DNA from: Brevinema_A sp051649605
GTDB taxonomy: Bacteria > Spirochaetota > Brevinematia > Brevinematales > Brevinemataceae
NCBI GenBank assembly: GCA_051649605.1
Contig: JBOFHK010000034.1
Coordinates: forward strand, 1-6,707
Reading direction: 5' to 3'
Length of the DNA stretch: 6,707 nucleotides
Part shown: in pieces, positions 1 through 5,030 of the stretch
How positions within the stretch are numbered: position 1 is the first letter of the stretch
Layout of the letters: each line of letters begins with the position of its first letter
The notes under the pieces: model-generated
What the model saw: only the letters and a program-made list of their open reading frames with translations
What the model was told of the DNA's origin: nothing
Databases searched by the model: none
Translations under genes and position numbers: made by a program

Positions 1-349
1 GATTTTTATGTTGCCCATAAAAACTTCGGTGGTCTACTCGTAATAGAATTCCGCCTTTATTTTCTTCTATAGTAAGAAGTAAGAGAGAATTAAAATTATC
101 TGTAAATATTTTTAGTAAAAGATGCATATTTTCTTGATAAGATTCAACTTCATAATGACCTAAAACGTTAAAAAATATAAATTTCCGCCATAATAAAGTT
201 CCCACCGTTTTTTGTTGAAAATCAAAATTTTCTTCGACAAAAAATGATTGAAATTCTTTTGAATGAATAACATTTTTCCAAACATCTTGGCGAGTTTTAT
301 TAGGAATAAACTGTTCAAAGTAAATATTGGAGGTAGTTTGCTTAGCCAT
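1..349 (-). CDS. Possible SRPBCC/AHSA1-like protein, 3' end cut off by the window
   Basis: The first 116 codons of a leftward gene are visible, and the frame stays open to base 1. The start ATG (347-349) is preceded by AAGGA six or seven bases upstream, a strong ribosome binding site, and lies 16 bp after the rpiB stop, so it is the third gene of the rhodanese-rpiB operon. The N-terminus has a beta-strand-like segment (residues 8-15), then a DVW motif at 22-24 that looks like the start of a helix. TVGTLLW follows (48-54), then alternating strands up to a GGILLRVDHRSFYG stretch (99-112). That order resembles SRPBCC proteins such as the AHSA1 family, where a final strand with GT-L-L-H-GF precedes the C-terminal helix. 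No catalytic residues are expected or seen. The gene is certainly real, but the fold assignment is a guess from pattern alone. No signal peptide is present, so it is probably cytoplasmic. Confidence 0.6.
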   Translation of the reverse strand, partial: MAKQTTSNIYFEQFIPNKTRQDVWKNVIHSKEFQSFFVEENFDFQQKTVGTLLWRKFIFFNVLGHYEVESYQENMHLLLKIFTDNFNSLLLLTIEENKGGILLRVDHRSFYGQHKN

Positions 350-365
350 AAAACGTCCTTTTAAA

Positions 366-821
366 TTAGTTTTTGGAACATTCTATTCGTTCAATTTGGT
401 GGATTTTATCAATCCGTTGTTGATGGCGATCTCCTTCAAAGGGAGTATTAAGCCATTCTTGCACAATACTAATTGCTCGCTGAGAAGCTAAAATCCGACC
501 ACCTAAAACTAGAACATTAGCATTATTGTGTTGTCTTGATAAACGTGCGGAGAACTCATCTTGGCAAAGAGCAGCTCTAATACCATGGGTCTTATTTGCT
601 ACGTAAGAGGCACCCAGCCCTGTACCACAAAGTACAATTGCCAAATCCGATTTATGTTGCACTACACTTTTTGCAGCAGGGTATACAAAATCTATATAAT
701 CAACACTATCTTCTGAATGAGTGCCAAAATCTAAAACTTTATACTGATGTTCTAATAACCATTTTTTAATAGCTTCTTTTAACATATAAGCAGCATGATC
801 TGTTCCTAATGCTATTTTCAT
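366..821 (-). CDS. rpiB: Ribose-5-phosphate isomerase B
   Basis: This 151-residue protein belongs to the RpiB/LacA/LacB family, which interconverts ribulose-5-phosphate and ribose-5-phosphate in the cytoplasm. The N-terminus MKIALGTDHAA carries the D8-H9 pair. SVDY follows at 39-42, and the active-site loop CGTGLG has the candidate base Cys65 and Thr67. ANKTHGIRAAL (75-85) and ARLSRQHNNANVLVLGGR (92-109) supply His98 and the phosphate-contacting arginines. The Cys at 65 is typical of bacterial RpiB. An in-frame TTG at 849-851 would add ten residues, but the ATG at 819-821 is preceded by GGAG at five bases and aligns with the family start, so it is preferred. The length of about 150 residues is normal. 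It sits between a rhodanese and a possible SRPBCC protein. RpiB-related sugar phosphate isomerases such as allose-6-phosphate isomerase cannot be strictly excluded, but no allose genes are nearby. Confidence 0.93.
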   Translation of the reverse strand: MKIALGTDHAAYMLKEAIKKWLLEHQYKVLDFGTHSEDSVDYIDFVYPAAKSVVQHKSDLAIVLCGTGLGASYVANKTHGIRAALCQDEFSARLSRQHNNANVLVLGGRILASQRAISIVQEWLNTPFEGDRHQQRIDKIHQIERIECSKN

Positions 822-855
822 TATAACTCCACTTGTATTGTTATCTATCAACTAG

Positions 856-887
856 ATCTATTTTTTAATTACATCTATTTTTTAATT
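856..887. repeat. 15-bp direct repeat, 17-bp period, spanning the rhodanese stop
   Basis: ATCTATTTTTTAATT occurs at 856-870 and again, identical, at 873-887, separated by AC. On the coding (minus) strand one copy encodes the last residues of the rhodanese and the second contains its TAA stop (865-867). The repeat looks like a small slippage duplication. Because 17 is not a multiple of three, the duplication has set where the reading frame now ends. Confidence 0.8.
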
Positions 888-1194
888 TTTGTGAAAATAA
901 AGTATACCCCCCCAACGAATAGGCGTTATATCCTGCTTTAGACAATGCTAATGCTGCTTGTCCTGCACGATTTCCGTAATTACAATAAGCTAGAATTGTT
1001 TTATTTTTTGGAAGCTTCGTTGGTAAAGATAGAAGCTCTGAAAAGGGAATATTATGAGCACACTGAAGAGCTCCGCTACTCAATTCGAATGGATTTCTAA
1101 CATCAACAATATAAACCTCTGATAAATCTATACTAAAGAATTCTTCTTCTGACAACTTTCGGCTATTATCTGAATGATAAATCTTATTCAACAT
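865..1194 (-). CDS. Single-domain rhodanese-like sulfurtransferase
   Basis: This 109-residue, single-domain rhodanese-like protein is of the PspE/GlpE size class. Such enzymes carry a persulfide on an active-site cysteine and pass sulfur to acceptors such as cyanide or thiols. The usual order of motifs is visible: IVDVRNPFEL (29-38, containing the conserved D-V-R), A-H-N-I-P (46-50), the active-site loop YCNYGNRA with Cys71 and Arg76, then AGYNAYSLGGY (87-97). No signal peptide is present, so it should be cytoplasmic. The start ATG (1192-1194) has AAGGA four bases upstream. It is the first gene of a leftward operon, 43 bp before rpiB. Two oddities lie at the 3' end: a run of seven G on the coding strand encodes the LGG of the last motif, and a 15-bp direct repeat spans the stop codon. 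The C-terminus after GGY lacks the tryptophan common in this family. The physiological sulfur acceptor cannot be inferred. Confidence 0.87.
   Translation of the reverse strand: MLNKIYHSDNSRKLSEEEFFSIDLSEVYIVDVRNPFELSSGALQCAHNIPFSELLSLPTKLPKNKTILAYCNYGNRAGQAALALSKAGYNAYSLGGYTLFSQKLKNRCN
907..913. repeat. Homopolymer C7 (G7 on the rhodanese coding strand)
   Basis: Seven consecutive C on the plus strand read as TTG GGG GGG TAT on the coding strand, covering Leu94-Gly95-Gly96 of the rhodanese. In a genome this AT-rich a G7 tract is conspicuous and is a length at which polymerase slippage occurs. Loss or gain of one G would change only the last dozen or so residues. The current frame keeps the family's GGY motif intact. 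Confidence 0.75.
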
Positions 1195-1270
1195 AGATTC
1201 CTTCCTATTTTATATTAGATAGAAACTAGCTTCAATATTTTATTAAAGACCACGGTAAAGATATTAAAGT

Positions 1271-1276
1271 ATTATA
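1271..1276 (-). promoter_or_regulatory. Possible -10 box for the rhodanese-rpiB operon
   Basis: On the minus strand this reads TATAAT, a perfect -10 hexamer, 76 bp before the rhodanese start. The sequence 17 bp further upstream (1294-1299, AATATT on the minus strand) is a poor -35. The 195-bp region is very AT-rich, so chance matches are expected. It is offered only as the best candidate in the divergent intergenic region. Confidence 0.25.
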
Positions 1277-1336
1277 TTTGAATTCCGATGGTAAATATTA
1301 CTAATATTATAATTATTATAACAAAAAAATATTTTT

Positions 1337-1365
1337 TTTACAAGCATTTTACGAGCATATATTAA
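1337..1365 (+). promoter_or_regulatory. Predicted sigma-70-type promoter of the GH57 gene
   Basis: TTTACA (1337-1342, five of six consensus) and TATTAA (1360-1365, four of six) are separated by exactly 17 bp. The predicted transcript would start near 1372, leaving a leader of about 18 nt that carries a weak GAG ribosome binding site (1380-1382) before the ATG at 1390. Immediately upstream a perfect 16-bp A-tract/T-tract palindrome (1323-1338) could bend the DNA or act as an UP-like element. Confidence 0.5.
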
Positions 1366-1389
1366 TTAAATAACTTACAGAGTGTTTTT

Positions 1390-2778
1390 ATGCAGAAAAA
1401 ACTACATATCGTATTACATGCTCATATTCCCTATGTGCTCTATACGGACATGGAATATTGGCTTCATGAAGCGGTGCTTCATTCTTATTTACCTTTATTA
1501 CGATTATTACGTAATCATCAACATACCCCTATAACATTGATTTTAAATTTATCACCGATTCTATTGGTACAACTATCTGATCCTCAGTTTTGTCCTCGTT
1601 TTCAAGAATATTTAGAACTTATCCAACAAATTTTATCTCTTGATTTAGAAAATTCTGAAAAAAATAAAGTATTGGAATCAGATCTAAAGGATTTTTTACA
1701 ATTAAAAAAAATTTACGAAGAGTGGAATGGAGATCTTATCAAGGCATTTAGTTATTATGCTGAGTTGGGAAGAATCAATATTATTACCAGTACAGCGACG
1801 CACACTTATTTACCAGCCTTTATTCAGTTTCCTAAAATTATACAAACCCAGATTGTATTGGGAAAAAAAATATCAGAATATTTTTTTCCAAAAATTGAAG
1901 GTTTTTGGGTACCAGAATGTGGTATTTATCCAAATCTTAGTAGTTATTTGGACGAATATCAAATCAAATATACATTTGCTGATCCCTCTTCTATAAAGAA
2001 TAACGATAGAATACAACATTATATTGATAATAATATTCATTATTTCTGTCGTGATTATGAATGTACTTCAAAAATTTGGCACCCTGATACAGGATACCCT
2101 GGTCATTCAGTTTATAGAGAATTTTATAAAGATCTAAAAGAGGAATGTTCTTCTGTACGAAGTTTACTTAGTCGGTATCGTATTCCTATGTCAGGAATTT
2201 CTTTATACGCAGTAACCGATAAAGCAACACGACAAAAACAAATTTATAATCATCATCGAGCCTTGGAACAGATCCAATTAGATACAACAGATTATATAAA
2301 CTATCTTAATCAGCAATTTAATAATAAAAATCATATTGTTATCTGTTTTGACGCTGAATTATTTGGACATTGGTGGAAAGATGGGGTGAAGTTTTTAGAT
2401 GTATTATTTAATAAAGTAGGGGATATCAATATTTCACCAATAGATTTTTCTATTGATATTCCCTTTATCAAACCTTCTCTTTCTTCTTGGGGTAAAGGTT
2501 ACAATTCTGAATCTTGGATTAATCCAAAAACGCAGAAAGTATGGGAGCACTTAATCAAAGAATCTTATCATATAGAACAACAATTAGTAAAATCTTCAGT
2601 AAACCCCGATGATTTATATTATTTCCTTTTAAGCCAGGCATCGGATTGGACATTTCTGATTACTTATGATACCTTTACTCAGCATGCTACACATATGATC
2701 AAAAATACAAATTCTTTTTTTGAACCTACTCAATACCAACAAAATCTCTTATACCAATCAATTTATCAAAATTATTGA
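1390..2778 (+). CDS. GH57 family 1,4-alpha-glucan branching enzyme homologue (DUF1957 type)
   Basis: This 462-residue glycoside hydrolase family 57 protein most resembles the GH57 branching enzymes, which cut alpha-1,4-glucan and re-attach the piece as an alpha-1,6 branch. All five GH57 motifs are visible: HAHIPY (10-15); WLHEAV (24-29), followed by the SP-LL segment (55-59); GFWVPECGIYP with the predicted nucleophile Glu176; CFDAELFGHWW with the predicted acid/base Asp321; and SSWGKGYNSESWINP (365-379). Branching-enzyme-specific stretches include the CRD...WHPDTGYPGHSVYREFY region (about 220-245) and the C-terminal LLSQASDWTFLI (413-424). The usual length is about 520-530, so loops are trimmed, but no motif is missing. 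No signal peptide is present, so it is cytoplasmic, presumably working on glycogen. The start follows a weak GAG ribosome binding site. An exporter operon follows 64 bp downstream on the same strand, but it has its own promoter. Another GH57 specificity, such as amylase or 4-alpha-glucanotransferase, is less likely. Confidence 0.88.
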   Translation: MQKKLHIVLHAHIPYVLYTDMEYWLHEAVLHSYLPLLRLLRNHQHTPITLILNLSPILLVQLSDPQFCPRFQEYLELIQQILSLDLENSEKNKVLESDLKDFLQLKKIYEEWNGDLIKAFSYYAELGRINIITSTATHTYLPAFIQFPKIIQTQIVLGKKISEYFFPKIEGFWVPECGIYPNLSSYLDEYQIKYTFADPSSIKNNDRIQHYIDNNIHYFCRDYECTSKIWHPDTGYPGHSVYREFYKDLKEECSSVRSLLSRYRIPMSGISLYAVTDKATRQKQIYNHHRALEQIQLDTTDYINYLNQQFNNKNHIVICFDAELFGHWWKDGVKFLDVLFNKVGDINISPIDFSIDIPFIKPSLSSWGKGYNSESWINPKTQKVWEHLIKESYHIEQQLVKSSVNPDDLYYFLLSQASDWTFLITYDTFTQHATHMIKNTNSFFEPTQYQQNLLYQSIYQNY

Positions 2779-2803
2779 TTTATTAATCAATATATTCTAT
2801 AAT
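2775..2803 (+). promoter_or_regulatory. Predicted promoter of the ABC exporter genes, overlapping the GH57 stop
   Basis: TTGATT (2775-2780) and a perfect TATAAT (2798-2803) are separated by 17 bp. Transcription would begin near 2810, giving a leader of about 33 nt with AAGGA (2832-2836) six bases before the permease ATG. The -35 box overlaps the GH57 stop codon. This suggests that the exporter genes can be expressed independently of the glucan enzyme. Confidence 0.55.
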
Positions 2804-2842
2804 ATATCTCTTAATAATTTTATGACTAAATAAGGATAGGCT

Positions 2843-3634
2843 ATGATTTCTGTTATCAACCGTTTTTTTAAAGATTTACACCGTTATAAAAGCTATATCT
2901 ATTATTATGTTAAAGCTTTAGAAAAATCAAGAGTATCCAACACCAGTTTAGGCTATCTATGGTGGTTTTTAGATCCTCTTTTAAATATGGCTATTTATAT
3001 TATTATGGTGAGGATTGTTTTTGGGCAGAGAGATGCTAATTACCCTATTTTTTTCTTTTCTGCAATGTTAGTATGGCGTTATTTTTCTATGGCGGTACAA
3101 CAGTCAGCTAGCAGTATCACAGATAATATTCAAATGTGTAAAGATAATTACATTCCTAAATTTATTTTCCCTTTAGCTATTTGTATTTCTAGCTTAACAC
3201 CATTTTTATTTTCTTTAGTTTTTTTATTTATATTAATGATAGCATTTCAAGTTTCTATTACTTTAAATCTCCTATATTTACCAATACTACTAATATCACT
3301 GTTTTTACTGACGTGGACTGTTAGTATTATTTGTGCCCATATTAATGTTTTTATGAACGATTTTGGTAATATTTTACCTCATATTATTATGGTGGGAATG
3401 TTTTCAACCCCTATATTTTATGATATTAGCAGTATTCCTGAAAAATATATCTTTTTTATGAAACTCAATCCCGTCGGTATTATTACGACAAGTTTTCGTG
3501 ATATTTTTACTTATGGAGTAGCTCCTCCAACCAAACAATTGATTTATATGATTATAGTTACTATTATATTTTTAATATATAGTATTTATTTACTCTATAA
3601 ATATGATCAAATCTATAATAAAGTTAGTAGGTAA
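2843..3634 (+). CDS. ABC-2 type polysaccharide/lipopolysaccharide exporter permease (Wzm/KpsM/TagG type)
   Basis: This 263-residue integral membrane protein is the transmembrane half of a polysaccharide-type ABC exporter in the cytoplasmic membrane. The family's hallmark stretches are present: an amphipathic N-terminus, then LGYLWWFLDPLL (36-47) leading into the first membrane span. Hydrophobic segments lie at about 46-61, 68-87, 110-136, 143-165, 177-193 and 233-252, which matches the six-span topology. The cytoplasmic-loop motif NVFMNDFGNILP (168-179), STPIFYD (188-194), KLNPVG (207-212) and FRDIFTYG (218-225) are the expected ABC2_membrane signatures. The length is usual. Nine bases separate its tandem stops (TAA TAA) from the ATPase gene, so the two form an operon. 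The substrate cannot be read from the sequence: O-antigen, capsule, teichoic acid or another glycan are all possible, and no glycosyltransferase or polymer-synthesis gene is in the window. Confidence 0.9.
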   Translation: MISVINRFFKDLHRYKSYIYYYVKALEKSRVSNTSLGYLWWFLDPLLNMAIYIIMVRIVFGQRDANYPIFFFSAMLVWRYFSMAVQQSASSITDNIQMCKDNYIPKFIFPLAICISSLTPFLFSLVFLFILMIAFQVSITLNLLYLPILLISLFLLTWTVSIICAHINVFMNDFGNILPHIIMVGMFSTPIFYDISSIPEKYIFFMKLNPVGIITTSFRDIFTYGVAPPTKQLIYMIIVTIIFLIYSIYLLYKYDQIYNKVSR

Positions 3635-3643
3635 TAACAATAT

Positions 3644-4372
3644 ATGCCAAATATCATTGAAGCCAAAAATATTCATCTCACTTATAAAATTGCCCAAAGT
3701 TTTAGCTTAAAACGATTGTTTACCCGTACCGAGTTAGACAAAAATATCCTAACTGTCCATGCCTTAAAAGGGGTATCTTTTAATCTAAAAAGAAGTAAAA
3801 ATTTAGGGATTGTTGGTACTAATGGATCTGGTAAATCTACCCTATTAAGAGTGCTATCGCAAACTTTTTTACCAGATGAAGGCAATCTTAAGATTAATAC
3901 ACAAGATGTCCAGCTACTGACCCTAGGATCTGGCTTCATTAACGAACTAACAGGCAGAGATAATTTATATCTTAATGCCCTATTATTAGGGATTTCTAAG
4001 GAAACACTTAATTCTGGACTGGCTGATGAAATTATTGATTTCTCCGAATTAGGTGAGTTTATCAATTTTCCTATGTATAGTTATTCTAGTGGTATGCGGT
4101 CTCGTTTAACTTTTTCTGTTGCTGCTTGTATTCAACCAGAATTATTACTTTTGGATGAAGTTTTTAGTGTAGGAGACGCACATTTTAGAGCGAAAAGCCA
4201 AAAACGTATCGAAGAAATGATTGATTCCGACAAATCTGTGGTAATGATCTCTCATGATACAGGGGCAATTGAAAAACATTGTGAGCAGGCTTTATGGCTT
4301 CATCAAGGGGAAACAAAAATGTTCGGAGAAGCAAAAGAAGTGATGAAAGCATATATTGATTTCACAAAATAA
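3644..4372 (+). CDS. ABC exporter ATP-binding protein (Wzt/KpsT/TagH type, no substrate-binding tail)
   Basis: This 242-residue ATPase is the partner of the preceding permease. ATP hydrolysis by a dimer drives glycan export across the inner membrane. Motifs in order are Walker A GTNGSGKST (58-66), the family-typical LGSGFINELTGRDN (94-107), signature YSSGMRSRL (147-155), Walker B LLLLDE (167-172, catalytic Glu172) and the H-loop MISHD with His204. LTVHALKGVSF (36-46) is the usual strand before the nucleotide-binding core. The protein ends soon after the core, so it lacks the C-terminal carbohydrate-binding domain of the long Wzt proteins of the O9a type. It matches the short KpsT/TagH form. 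The ribosome binding site is weak (AGG about a dozen bases upstream), so translation is probably coupled to the permease. The next gene begins ten bases after the stop. Confidence 0.92.
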   Translation: MPNIIEAKNIHLTYKIAQSFSLKRLFTRTELDKNILTVHALKGVSFNLKRSKNLGIVGTNGSGKSTLLRVLSQTFLPDEGNLKINTQDVQLLTLGSGFINELTGRDNLYLNALLLGISKETLNSGLADEIIDFSELGEFINFPMYSYSSGMRSRLTFSVAACIQPELLLLDEVFSVGDAHFRAKSQKRIEEMIDSDKSVVMISHDTGAIEKHCEQALWLHQGETKMFGEAKEVMKAYIDFTK

Positions 4373-4382
4373 AGAGGGAAAT

Positions 4383-5030
4383 TTGAGATATTATCCAATA
4401 TTAGGGATTATTTTTTTTACTTATAGTATTAGTTTTACCAATTATAATTTTCAAGATCTATCAAAAAGCTATCAAAATCAAAAATATGGGACGGCTATTA
4501 AAAAAAGTTCTACACTCCTAGAGATGTCTTTTAAGAATATCTTAACAAAAAGCTATCAATTCATGCCCTATACCTATAAAATCATCCGTAGTAATCAAAA
4601 TTATTCTTTTGATATGCAAGATAATCAAGTAAATTTCAATACTCTTATTGAATATAATTTTAATTACGACTATTTATCTCAAATCTCTTTATCATTAGTA
4701 TATGCTTTTGAAGAAGTGAGTTATTACAAAACCTATATTGAATTTTCTCATTATTCTGGTGTTCAAGAAAATATCCCTGTATATCGTTTAAAAGCTCCCC
4801 TTCAAGGTGCTTTTTTGTGGAATATCGAAGAGTCAGTCGCCTATTACGTACATTCATTCCCTAATACAAACAATAAAAATGCCGTTAAAGACAATATTGT
4901 TCCTGGTCTATTATTAAAAATCCAATTTACCAAAAATACCAAATATTCTCCTGCTGTTGATAAAATCATCAATCAATTAATCCAAGAAACTAAATGGACT
5001 CAGTTACAAAATCTCTATATTATTGAATAA
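4383..5030 (+). CDS. Unrecognised, probably exported or membrane-anchored protein
   Basis: I do not recognise this 215-residue protein. The frame opens at TTG 4356 inside the ATPase gene. The TTG at 4383 is preferred because GAGGG (4374-4378) lies four bases upstream and the protein then begins with a signal-like N-terminus: Arg2, a hydrophobic stretch at about 5-18 (PILGIIFFTYSISF), then a polar segment. No clear AXA cleavage site or lipobox is seen, so it may remain as an anchor. The rest is rich in Tyr, Phe, Asn and Lys, contains no cysteine, and alternates in a way that suggests beta-strands up to about residue 185. A C-terminal helix (about 190-205, AVDKIINQLIQET) follows. A START/SRPBCC-like fold is conceivable but speculative. 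It lies ten bases after the ABC ATPase stop, so it should be co-transcribed with the exporter. Its last 11 bp overlap the 3' end of nadV on the other strand. Confidence 0.75.
   Translation: MRYYPILGIIFFTYSISFTNYNFQDLSKSYQNQKYGTAIKKSSTLLEMSFKNILTKSYQFMPYTYKIIRSNQNYSFDMQDNQVNFNTLIEYNFNYDYLSQISLSLVYAFEEVSYYKTYIEFSHYSGVQENIPVYRLKAPLQGAFLWNIEESVAYYVHSFPNTNNKNAVKDNIVPGLLLKIQFTKNTKYSPAVDKIINQLIQETKWTQLQNLYIIE

Noticed and set aside
822..851. Ten-residue N-terminal extension of RpiB from TTG 849-851
   Set aside because: The internal ATG at 819-821 has GGAG at ideal spacing and matches the family start MKIALG-DHA.
1323..1338. A7T/AT7 palindrome considered as a terminator
   Set aside because: An A/T-only stem with no loop is not a stable terminator. 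It sits directly upstream of a -35 box, so bent DNA or an UP-like element is more plausible.
1727..1996. 89-codon open frame on the plus strand
   Set aside because: It lies wholly inside the GH57 gene in another frame and shows no family motif or ribosome binding site.
2773..2792. 8-bp inverted repeat after the GH57 gene considered as a rho-independent terminator
   Set aside because: The stem is almost entirely A-T and no T-run follows. The same bases fit a promoter -35 region better.
3682..4065. 127-codon open frame on the minus strand
   Set aside because: It is antisense to the ABC ATPase, whose motifs prove the plus-strand frame. The composition is that of a mirrored coding frame.
4356..4382. 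Upstream TTG start for the exported protein, overlapping the ATPase gene
   Set aside because: It would put nine polar residues in front of the signal-like segment. TTG 4383 has a better ribosome binding site just after the ATPase stop.
4660..4857. 65-codon open frame on the minus strand
   Set aside because: It is antisense to the exported-protein gene, with no ribosome binding site or recognisable feature.
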